This document shows, one piece after another, positions 1 through 5,367 of a DNA stretch of 5,367 nucleotides (positions within the stretch are counted from its first letter, which is position 1; every line of letters starts with the position of its first letter). Origin of the DNA: Prolixibacteraceae bacterium (GTDB lineage Bacteria > Bacteroidota > Bacteroidia > Bacteroidales > Prolixibacteraceae). The stretch covers positions 1-5,367 of the forward strand of contig JAEUSS010000085.1 in the NCBI GenBank assembly GCA_016788685.1. Reading direction: 5' to 3'. The notes beneath the pieces are model-generated. The model was given only the letters and a program-made list of their open reading frames with translations, was not told where the DNA came from and searched no databases. The translations under genes and the position numbers were made by a program.

Positions 1-1132
1 CCTTGTTTTCTATCAGGTAAGAAAACGGCAAGTCGGAAGTATCCGTATTCTTGTAATGGCGCCCCATAACAAGCGTATATGCACCAATTTTGGCGGGCCA
101 CAGGATATAGGAGTCGGAAGTTGTTTTCGAGCCCCGCTCAACAATTCCGTGGTGAATCGGCCCCAGTTTATACATGTGGTTGCTTTGGTTCGATCCGCTG
201 CCCGCATTACAAAACGAAAACATCCCGGCGATCAGAAGAGTTGATTTATGGTGAGTTACGGTGTACGGGCCACCGAAAATAGAACAAGCTTCGCCGTGAA
301 ACCCCTGACAGTTGGCAAAGAACAGCGAATTTTCTGCAGAATATTGTTTACCCAGAATACACCCCTGCCCCACAAAACAATTGGAGAGGATGGTGCCATC
401 AGATATTTCAGAACCGGAAGAGACAATAAAATTTTCGGCCAGAATTCCGGCACCCAGTTTGACCGGAGCGAACTCGTTGCTGTTTACCGAACCATTTTCG
501 AGCCGCACCGCTCCCAAAACCTGACTATACGCTCCGAATTTTACATTTTTAATTTGCCGGCAGTTCCGGATTACCGAATGTGCACCGATTATTCCCCGAA
601 CACTTTTTACCGATGCTGAATATTCGGCGATCTTCGATTCCAACTCGCGGATCAGGCAATGACGGTGTTTGTACCAAGCTAAAAAATAGGCCAGATGAGC
701 CGACAGTTTATCGTAGATCATTACGCCGCGCCCGCCCGTTTCATCAAGGGTCGAAACTTTTATTCCGTTGCCAAAACTTGTTTCTCCGTCAATCAGGCAC
801 AGCTCAATATTTTCAAGAATAACATGGTCTCCGATATCGTAATTGGCAATGTAGTTACAAATATGATGAATATAAACGTGGTTACCGATGGTGCAATTGT
901 GGATACTGGCATGGTAAATACCACAGTTCCGCACGATTCCCCCGCCAAATTCAATTGTTCCGGAGTTGTCGCCGATCCGGATCTGCCCCGAGAATTGAAC
1001 GCTCCTGATGTTTTCAGGAATAAATAAGTTACTTACAAAAATCTGATCCCAATCAACAGCCGTACAATCCTGTCGCTTAAGAATTTCCACTTCCTGAGCA
1101 GAAAGACTCCTGTATTCCTGATTTTTTTTCAA
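1..1132 (-). CDS. DUF4954 family left-handed beta-helix (hexapeptide-repeat) protein, 3' end outside window
   Basis: Translating the reverse complement gives one uninterrupted frame of 377 codons plus one base that continues past the left edge. Its start matches my memory of Bacteroidota DUF4954 proteins: YRSL near residue 7, a QDCTAVDW motif at 21-28 and FSGQIRIG at 47-54. Hexapeptide-like turns follow (CTIGNHVYI 80-88, DIGDHVILENI 99-109, IIGAHSVI 181-188). The most diagnostic part is residues 291-377, with THHKSTLLIAG, GSGSNQSNHMYKLGPIHHG, KTTSDSYILWPAKIGA and MGRHYKNTDTSDLPFSYL. Family members are, from memory, about 650 residues, so roughly 40% is missing here. The fold resembles that of acyl- and nucleotidyl-transferases, but the biochemical role is unknown. 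No in-frame ATG exists between the upstream stop (1151-1153) and the conserved N-terminus; TTG at 1132-1130 is the best start. It lies 10 nt after the methyltransferase stop, so the two are probably cotranscribed. Confidence 0.9.
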   Translation of the reverse strand, partial: MKKNQEYRSLSAQEVEILKRQDCTAVDWDQIFVSNLFIPENIRSVQFSGQIRIGDNSGTIEFGGGIVRNCGIYHASIHNCTIGNHVYIHHICNYIANYDIGDHVILENIELCLIDGETSFGNGIKVSTLDETGGRGVMIYDKLSAHLAYFLAWYKHRHCLIRELESKIAEYSASVKSVRGIIGAHSVIRNCRQIKNVKFGAYSQVLGAVRLENGSVNSNEFAPVKLGAGILAENFIVSSGSEISDGTILSNCFVGQGCILGKQYSAENSLFFANCQGFHGEACSIFGGPYTVTHHKSTLLIAGMFSFCNAGSGSNQSNHMYKLGPIHHGIVERGSKTTSDSYILWPAKIGAYTLVMGRHYKNTDTSDLPFSYLIENK

Positions 1133-1142
1133 ACGAGTTGTT

Positions 1143-1859
1143 TTAAAAAGTTATCCGGGCTAAATAATCGTAGTGTTTTCCTTTAAATACTTTATCCAGC
1201 TTAAGCTGGTTTTTCTCAACAGCATTTTCCAGATTGTTTAAATCAACATACAGCCAAGAGAACGGTTCACTTTTCCAGTTCCTGTATTCGGTCTGAAAAA
1301 TGAGCTCTCCGTAGTACTTACCCGCCGAAATGTCGATCAGGGCCGAACCATCCTCCTCTTCAAAAAGAAAGATCAGATCCGACGAGTCGACCAGAATCTG
1401 TCCTCCGGGATTAAGCAGGCTTTTCAGGTGATGCAGCAGCACCTCCAAACCACTCAGTGTTCCGGCAATTCCGGTTCCGTTCATGAGCAAAAGAATAGTA
1501 TCGAATTTCTGATTACCACACCTGAAAATATCCTGCTGAATAACCTTTTGAAGGTTTCTGTTTCGTAAAACTTCGCAGCAGAGTGCCGATGTTTCGAGCG
1601 AAGTTACATCAAAGCCTTTGTCCTGAAGATAAACAGAATGAGCTCCGGCACATGCACCTACGTCCAAAATTGTTCCGGAGCAAAGAGACATGGCTTTCTT
1701 TTCAAGTGGCGGCATCTGCCTGTAGGCTCTGAAAAGGTAGTTGGGTTCAATCGTATCATCGTCAAAATCATCAGAATGAACTAGGATTGGTTGGTTTATT
1801 GCATGGAAATGATAATCATAAACAGCCCGCCCTATGGGGTCATCGAATTGTGGAGTCAT
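1143..1859 (-). CDS. class I SAM-dependent methyltransferase
   Basis: A 238-residue protein with the core of a Rossmann-fold methyltransferase, predicted to be cytoplasmic. Motif I, the SAM-binding glycine loop, is ILDVGACAGAHSVYLQ at residues 64-79. Strand 2 ends in VTSLE with Glu89 placed to bind the ribose hydroxyls. Asp110 in QQDIF is the likely adenine-side acidic residue. Strand 4 is FDTILLLMNGTGIAG at 119-133, and LNPGGQILVDSSDL at 149-162 is the usual post-motif strand 5 turn. Residues 1-60 form an N-terminal cap and 163-238 a substrate-side region; neither tells me the substrate. The MNGxG segment after strand 4 is not the (D/N)PP(Y/F) of DNA or glutamine methyltransferases, so a small-molecule or other protein/lipid target is more likely. 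The ATG lies inside the 3' end of the preceding gene (20-nt overlap), suggesting translational coupling; the upstream bases are A-rich with only a weak GGGA. A DUF4954 gene follows after 10 nt. Confidence 0.9.
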   Translation of the reverse strand: MTPQFDDPIGRAVYDYHFHAINQPILVHSDDFDDDTIEPNYLFRAYRQMPPLEKKAMSLCSGTILDVGACAGAHSVYLQDKGFDVTSLETSALCCEVLRNRNLQKVIQQDIFRCGNQKFDTILLLMNGTGIAGTLSGLEVLLHHLKSLLNPGGQILVDSSDLIFLFEEEDGSALIDISAGKYYGELIFQTEYRNWKSEPFSWLYVDLNNLENAVEKNQLKLDKVFKGKHYDYLARITF

Positions 1860-2163
1860 ACGTTTTTTTTTCCCTGAATGAAACTTCGGTCAATTTTTGT
1901 TCAAATTTAAAACATGTTTTTTGTTTTTGAGAGTAAATGTAAAATCCCTCCGAAGTACCTTCCCCGATCACTACAATTTTTGAGTCAGGCATACTTTTAG
2001 AAAAAGCAATAATGTTATCCAGATTAACATTATTTTTCTGAAGCCATTGGGAAGTATCAAGGTCTCCAAGGCGCCACCGGCTCCCGTTAGCCTCAGCTTC
2101 TTCAAAATTACTGAGAGCTGATCCGAAATCGATTTCAATAAACTGAGACATAGTTCTATTCAT
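1840..2163 (-). CDS. hypothetical protein, 107 residues, first gene of the methyltransferase/DUF4954 unit
   Basis: I do not recognise this protein. It has no signal peptide, membrane segment or metal-binding cluster, so it is probably cytoplasmic. Its first half is acidic and helix-like (IDFGSALSNFEEAEANG at 11-27), followed by RWRLGDLDTSQWLQ at 29-42. A hydrophobic strand at 63-67 (IVVIG) leads into a turn and a second strand-like stretch (GFYIYS 73-78), and the C-terminus is basic. The layout fits a small alpha/beta domain. Two starts are possible: ATG at 2163, or the in-frame ATG at 2151 giving MSQFIEIDF; neither has a convincing Shine-Dalgarno sequence. It overlaps the methyltransferase gene by 20 nt, and the last seven codons (after a run of nine A) are read in both frames. 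The tight overlap is the main reason to believe it is a real gene whose product works with, or is balanced against, the methyltransferase. Confidence 0.72.
   Translation of the reverse strand: MNRTMSQFIEIDFGSALSNFEEAEANGSRWRLGDLDTSQWLQKNNVNLDNIIAFSKSMPDSKIVVIGEGTSEGFYIYSQKQKTCFKFEQKLTEVSFREKKTYDSTIR
1863..1871 (-). other. A9 homopolymer at the junction of two overlapping genes
   Basis: On the coding strand nine consecutive A residues lie within codons 98-101 of the 107-residue gene (GAA AAA AAA ACG) and 3 nt upstream of the methyltransferase ATG (CGT ATG). The methyltransferase frame is open across the run, from a TGA about 20 nt upstream onward. Loss of one A would therefore join the two frames into a product of about 339 residues. 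The run is plainly visible; any slippage is inference. Confidence 0.6.
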
Positions 2164-2172
2164 AAGTTTAAG

Positions 2173-2180
2173 CTAAGTTA
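2173..2180 (-). promoter_or_regulatory. weak candidate -7 element upstream of the three-gene unit
   Basis: TAACTTAG lies 17 nt from its first base to the ATG at 2163. It partly fits the Bacteroidota -7 consensus TAnnTTTG, and nearly the same octamer (TAACTTAA) occurs at a similar distance before the FadL-like gene. No clear TTTG -33 box precedes it; the region there is a T-run. The 2164-2277 gap is where a promoter for the left unit would have to be, because a terminator closes the previous unit at 2278-2312. Confidence 0.22.
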
Positions 2181-2277
2181 GGCCAAAGCGGATAGAAAAA
2201 AAAGTTTTCAGTTCCTTTTCTATTGCCATATTCAAGATCCGGAACCAGCACCGATCTTTTTACTGCTATCTGCAAAA

Positions 2278-2312
2278 GAGAAAGCCGGTTAATTGAATTA
2301 ACCGGCTTTCTC
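2278..2312 (-). terminator. intrinsic terminator, perfect 17-bp stem
   Basis: The arms GAGAAAGCCGGTTAATT and AATTAACCGGCTTTCTC are exact reverse complements separated by one base; in RNA the AT-rich centre would open as the loop above a GCCGG/CCGGC core. On the minus strand the stem is followed directly by TTTTG, a short U-run. It sits 20 nt after the stop of the FadL-like gene and before the next unit. The opposite strand also shows a TTTT a few bases after the stem, so weak bidirectional activity is possible, but no plus-strand gene ends here. Confidence 0.85.
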
Positions 2313-2332
2313 CCTTTTATCTGCCAATGATC

Positions 2333-3826
2333 TTAGAATTTGAACCCTATAGTCAGCATAATCTTGTTGTTGCTGTTCTTCAGGTTGATATCCTCAAAAT
2401 TCGGCTGTATCTCGTTTAACAAATACTTATCTGTCGTATTTCTGAAAGTAATATCAGAGTAAAAACTGTTTGAAGCATATCCGAGCCCGACTGCATACAC
2501 CGAACTATTGTCCAATGAAACAGGCTGCACATAATTTCCGGGAACATCTTTTTGTTTGTTCGGATACATTTCATAGCCGCCTCTAAGGGCAAATTGCGGG
2601 GTAAGCTTCAGTTCACCTCCAAGCCTGATATTTAGGGCCGACTGAAATTGGTTACTGATGTCATTGTTTACATCGTTAAGATCCTGGTTGGAGCCAGAAC
2701 TTCTTCTGTATTTCATGGTTGCATAATCCACGTATTCTGCGTCAATGCTGATCAATCCTTTTTTGTTGAAGATATAAGCTCCGCTAAATATAGCTTTCCA
2801 CGGGCTAAATAACTTATAGTCATAAACGTTTATACCATATGAACTGTGATTCTCCTGAAGGACAGAATTAATAAAGACTTCTTTTTCTTCATCCAGAACG
2901 TAATACGTTGGTGTATGTACAGAAGCGCCTAAGCGAATATTGTTGGTTGGCTTGAAAATAGCTCCGAACTTAAAGTTATAACCAGTTCCCTTCAACGAAT
3001 AATCTTCGCCAAAAGTGTATGAGTTATCACCAAATGTCTCCGTATATTCAGTCAATTGATTTAAGTCTACATTTTGAAAACCAAAGGTTGCCCCAACATA
3101 AAACTGGTGATTAATGTTCAAACCGGCACTTAGCAAAAACTCATCAATTCCTCCTGTTTGCGTATAACTTTTCAGTTGGTTTACTTTTTCATCCTGATAT
3201 AATATTGAGGTATATTCTCCGTCAATATCATCACCGTTATTATCTACTGCTGGATTGATCAGGAAATTATCCCAGGCGAGCTTGGTTGGCCAATCTTCAA
3301 TCAGAATTGATCCGATATTCTGATTTAAATAACCGTTGGATAAAGCTTCACTGTTGGCATAGCTCACAATATCGTCCAAAAAAGATACCGAAGAATTATT
3401 GTTCCTGCCATAAAAATTCTGGTTAAAATCAACGATATTATTATAGCCCAGTCCGTAATTGAAACTTACAACTCCTGAATTTGAAGCCGACAATTTGGCT
3501 ACGCCGACAAACCCAAGGTTATTGGCCTTAACCTGAAATTTATTGTCTGTAAAATTTGTTCCATTCAAATTAAATTCAGAATTATTTGATTTGAGAACCG
3601 GTGTAAAAACAAATTCGTTGGTTCTGTAGATTCCAATCCCTGCAGGGTTTATGGACAGTGAAGTAAAATCTCCGCCCAAGGCCCCAAATGCATTCCCCAT
3701 TGCAGCGGCACGTGCCGTTCCGTTTATTCTTTGGCTTGACAAACGATAGGCATCAGCCAATGTTTGTGTATTAGCCATTTGCGGGATAAAAAATATCACT
3801 GCTGCTATAATGATTAAGTTCTTCAT
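2333..3826 (-). CDS. OMPP1/FadL/TodX-family outer-membrane transport protein
   Basis: A 497-residue predicted outer-membrane beta-barrel. Residues 1-20 form a signal peptide (MKNLIIIAAVIFFIPQ, likely cleaved after ANT). The family N-terminal plug follows: GTARAAAMGNAFGALGGD at 36-53 and SINPAGIGIYR at 58-68, where the NPAG motif is characteristic of FadL-like channels. The remainder alternates aromatic/hydrophobic strands with Asn/Asp-rich loops; SPWKAIFSGAYIF at 341-353 followed by GLISIDAEYVDY at 357-368 is typical of Bacteroidota members, and the chain ends in a strand with terminal Phe (IMLTIGFKF). In characterised FadL and TodX proteins the barrel carries hydrophobic substrates (long-chain fatty acids, aromatics) across the outer membrane by lateral diffusion; the substrate here cannot be read from sequence. 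The length is in the usual range. No Shine-Dalgarno precedes the ATG. It lies 44 nt after the lipoprotein gene with no hairpin between, so cotranscription is likely, and it ends at a strong terminator. Confidence 0.9.
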   Translation of the reverse strand: MKNLIIIAAVIFFIPQMANTQTLADAYRLSSQRINGTARAAAMGNAFGALGGDFTSLSINPAGIGIYRTNEFVFTPVLKSNNSEFNLNGTNFTDNKFQVKANNLGFVGVAKLSASNSGVVSFNYGLGYNNIVDFNQNFYGRNNNSSVSFLDDIVSYANSEALSNGYLNQNIGSILIEDWPTKLAWDNFLINPAVDNNGDDIDGEYTSILYQDEKVNQLKSYTQTGGIDEFLLSAGLNINHQFYVGATFGFQNVDLNQLTEYTETFGDNSYTFGEDYSLKGTGYNFKFGAIFKPTNNIRLGASVHTPTYYVLDEEKEVFINSVLQENHSSYGINVYDYKLFSPWKAIFSGAYIFNKKGLISIDAEYVDYATMKYRRSSGSNQDLNDVNNDISNQFQSALNIRLGGELKLTPQFALRGGYEMYPNKQKDVPGNYVQPVSLDNSSVYAVGLGYASNSFYSDITFRNTTDKYLLNEIQPNFEDINLKNSNNKIMLTIGFKF

Positions 3827-3836
3827 GACTTAAAAT

Positions 3837-3870
3837 TTAAGTTAGTGTTACTGAATGGTTGAAACAAAAA
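3837..3870 (-). promoter_or_regulatory. weak candidate internal promoter before the FadL-like gene
   Basis: The 44-nt gap after the lipoprotein gene contains TTTTTG (3870-3865), then 20 nt, then TAACTTAA (3844-3837). The spacing suits the Bacteroidota TTTG / TAnnTTTG promoter, but the -7 box matches only its TA and first two T positions, and the resulting leader would be only about 10 nt. A small AT palindrome (CTTAAA-A-TTTAAG) overlaps it. It may be chance in AT-rich DNA. Confidence 0.2.
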
Positions 3871-5334
3871 TTACCTTCTACCTCCACTGCCGCTTCTGCC
3901 TCCGCTGCCGCTATTGTTGCTCGATCCGCCTCCTGATGATCCGCCGCTATAGCTGCTGCCCGAGCTGGAAGAACTCCTGGATGGTGCGCTGTAACTCGGA
4001 GTTGAATTGGACGGAGAACTGTAGCTTGGACTTGAAACTCTGCCGGAAGAAGAACTTGATCCGTTAGAATACGTTGTGCTTGAGCGGTAGGTTTGTCTGG
4101 TGCTTGAAGAACTCCTTGGAGTGCTGTAATTTTGATTTCCGCTACCAGCGCTTTTGGTAACCGGGGTACTTTGGTAACTGCCCGACGTCCTTGGACGCGT
4201 GTAGCTATTATTATTGTAACTTGATTGATTCGCAACTCTTGGTTTATTATAGCTCGGAGTATAATTCTGACTCTGTCTGACCACTCTTCCCTGATCATAG
4301 GTCCTGCTCGTTGTCGAAGGTTCATAAGCCCTTCTCGAATTGGAACCCGCAGAATTCGAACTTATCCTGCCCGACTGACTTCTGGTAACATCTGTTCCTT
4401 GCACGGTCCTCGTTGAATTCCCGTCGGTAACTGTCCGCGACAATCTGCCTGAATTCGACCCCCCAATCGTCCGATTTACCGAGCCGTTTTTTTCTGTTAA
4501 AACAGATCTGTTAATTGTGGAGCCAGATTCTCTGGTTGTGGTGGTTCGCCCACCTGCATAGTTTGAGAAATCGGATCCCCTGCCATATCTCACTCTGTCT
4601 TTATTAACAGGAGTATAGTAACCTCCACCGCCATAATAACCATTGTGATAACCATTATAGTAGCCATGGTGGTATCCGCTGTAGTAACCTCCGTAGCCTC
4701 CGCCCCAGTATCCTCCAAAACCGAAGTAGAACGGAGAATAATATCCGTAATAGCTATATGGGTACCCCCATCCGCCATAATACCACGGATCATATCCCCA
4801 TCCGAAACTCATTCCATAATATCCCGAATACCAGGGAGAGTAATAGCCTCCGTAATACCAGTCGTCATACATAAACGGGCTGTAATAGTATGGACGATGG
4901 AAACGATTAATCCGGTAGGCGAAACCGATATCAGTATCGTCATCATCGTAATAGTTGTTAATCACATATTTCACTTCGTCATCGTTGTAATAGACTGTAG
5001 TGTCAGATTCAACCAAATCCTGATCATTCATGTTGTACGACTGAAGATCAGAACTACTCCGTTCTGGCTTGTAGATGTAATTGTTCACCGACAATGAACC
5101 ATCAGCATTTTTTTCCGTTTGGCTCAAAATGACTTGTTTATCCCGGTCATCAGTAGTATTCGTTGCTGATAACCTTTCCCTTACTGGAGCTTCATTTTTC
5201 ACTATGGCAACAGGTGGTACATCTGCGGGAGAAAAATAGATATCGTCATCGTACGATCTGGTCATGTAGGTTCCCGTAGTACATGCGCTGACCAAAATTG
5301 CTGCGATTGCGATGACTGGAAGTTTCGTTTTCAT
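3871..5334 (-). CDS. Tyr/Gly-rich, Ser/Arg-tailed lipoprotein of unknown function
   Basis: A 487-residue predicted lipoprotein. MKTK is followed by a hydrophobic stretch and the lipobox LVSAC, giving lipidated Cys18. No acidic export signal follows the Cys immediately; the first acidic cluster is YDDDIYFSP at 28-36, so periplasmic-facing anchoring is as plausible as surface display. Residues 40-138 are a mixed region ending in NNYYDDDDTD at 126-135. Residues 139-240 are extremely rich in Tyr, Gly and Trp (units such as GYYNGYHNGYY and SPWYSGYYG). From about 245 to the end the chain is low-complexity Ser/Thr/Asn/Gly/Arg, with SxPSYSxPS-like units at 433-452 and a basic GGRSGSGGRR end. The signal peptide, good Shine-Dalgarno and unbroken frame show it is real. 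No catalytic domain is recognised; a structural, adhesive or matrix-binding role is inference. It precedes a FadL-like gene by 44 nt. Confidence 0.85.
   Translation of the reverse strand: MKTKLPVIAIAAILVSACTTGTYMTRSYDDDIYFSPADVPPVAIVKNEAPVRERLSATNTTDDRDKQVILSQTEKNADGSLSVNNYIYKPERSSSDLQSYNMNDQDLVESDTTVYYNDDEVKYVINNYYDDDDTDIGFAYRINRFHRPYYYSPFMYDDWYYGGYYSPWYSGYYGMSFGWGYDPWYYGGWGYPYSYYGYYSPFYFGFGGYWGGGYGGYYSGYHHGYYNGYHNGYYGGGGYYTPVNKDRVRYGRGSDFSNYAGGRTTTTRESGSTINRSVLTEKNGSVNRTIGGSNSGRLSRTVTDGNSTRTVQGTDVTRSQSGRISSNSAGSNSRRAYEPSTTSRTYDQGRVVRQSQNYTPSYNKPRVANQSSYNNNSYTRPRTSGSYQSTPVTKSAGSGNQNYSTPRSSSSTRQTYRSSTTYSNGSSSSSGRVSSPSYSSPSNSTPSYSAPSRSSSSSGSSYSGGSSGGGSSNNSGSGGRSGSGGRR
4615..4920 (-). repeat. 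imperfect low-complexity repeats encoding the Tyr/Gly-rich segment
   Basis: This stretch encodes residues 139-240 of the lipoprotein. TAT/TAC and GGN codons recur in loosely repeated units of roughly 9-21 nt, for example those giving GYHHGYY, NGYHNGYY and GGYY near 4622-4685. The units are degenerate at the DNA level rather than identical copies and have no spacers. The composition biases other frames and produces long spurious open frames on both strands. Confidence 0.6.
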
Positions 5335-5340
5335 AGTACA

Positions 5341-5349
5341 CCCTCCTTT
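5341..5349 (-). promoter_or_regulatory. strong Shine-Dalgarno sequence of the lipoprotein gene
   Basis: On the coding strand AAAGGAGGG is followed by TGTACT and the ATG at 5334, so AGGAGG lies 7 nt from the start. This fixes the start codon. It is the only near-perfect anti-16S match in the window; the other genes start behind A-rich or unremarkable leaders, as is common in Bacteroidota. Only 18 nt upstream of it remain in the window (including TTATAA), too little to name a promoter. Confidence 0.75.
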
Positions 5350-5367
5350 ATAATGAATGATAATTTT

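Noticed and set aside
256..453. 65-codon minus-strand frame overlapping the DUF4954 region
   Set aside because: Out of frame with the DUF4954 coding sequence, which shows family conservation across the same bases.
56..1027. Several 60-120 codon plus-strand open frames in the left kilobase
   Set aside because: All are antisense to the continuous DUF4954 frame, overlap one another in different frames, and show no recognisable protein.
2173..2229. 18-codon minus-strand frame (ATG at 2229) in the gap before the 107-residue gene
   Set aside because: Too short and without a ribosome binding site or leader-peptide character; it more likely reflects untranslated leader or promoter DNA.
3830..3845. 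Small AT palindrome between the lipoprotein and FadL-like genes as a terminator
   Set aside because: The stem is about 6 bp of A/T pairs with one G/C pair and no usable loop; too unstable to end transcription.
3837..4325. 162-codon minus-strand open frame in another frame within the lipoprotein tail
   Set aside because: Arg/Ala/Ile low complexity created by the Ser/Arg-rich tail; no start context, and it lies wholly inside a better-supported gene apart from a short overhang.
4615..4920. Repeat-dense stretch that could suggest a CRISPR or tandem-repeat array
   Set aside because: Units are irregular in length, degenerate, lack spacers and follow codon phase; they are coding low complexity.
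4645..5097. 150-codon plus-strand open frame opposite the lipoprotein, rich in Ile and Val
   Set aside because: It is the antisense reading of Tyr/Gly codons and Asp/Asn-rich stretches; the Ile/Val monotony follows from that composition, and the sense frame has a signal peptide, lipobox and Shine-Dalgarno.

Overview
The window reads as a piece of a Bacteroidota chromosome, probably a Marinilabiliales/Prolixibacteraceae-like or related environmental lineage. The grounds are a DUF4954-type left-handed beta-helix protein, which I know mainly from Bacteroidota, an OMPP1/FadL/TodX-type outer-membrane protein with Bacteroidota-style signatures, and mostly A-rich, Shine-Dalgarno-poor gene starts. 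The lineage assignment is inference from protein character, not a database match. All recognisable genes lie on the minus strand, so transcription runs from right to left. I see no RNA gene, mobile element, CRISPR array or plus-strand gene.

Right half (5367 to 2278): a two-gene unit. A 487-residue lipoprotein begins near the right edge behind a very good Shine-Dalgarno sequence. It has a tyrosine/glycine-rich middle and a long serine/threonine/arginine-rich tail. After 44 nt comes a 497-residue OMPP1/FadL-like beta-barrel gene, and 20 nt past its stop lies a perfect 17-bp inverted repeat that should end transcription. Both products are predicted envelope proteins.

Left half (2163 to 1): a tightly packed three-gene unit. 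It holds an unrecognised 107-residue protein, a 238-residue class I SAM-dependent methyltransferase overlapping it by 20 nt, and, 10 nt further on, a DUF4954 protein that runs off the left edge. This last gene is easily missed because its stop codon lies outside the window and its only credible start is TTG; I identified it by translating the reverse complement by eye. A run of nine A residues sits just before the methyltransferase start, in a position where losing one base would fuse the first two genes.

Nothing here is clearly a new defence, secretion or mobile system. The points most worth following are the slippage-prone junction, the non-ATG start of the DUF4954 gene, and the unusual Tyr/Gly lipoprotein paired with a FadL-type porin.
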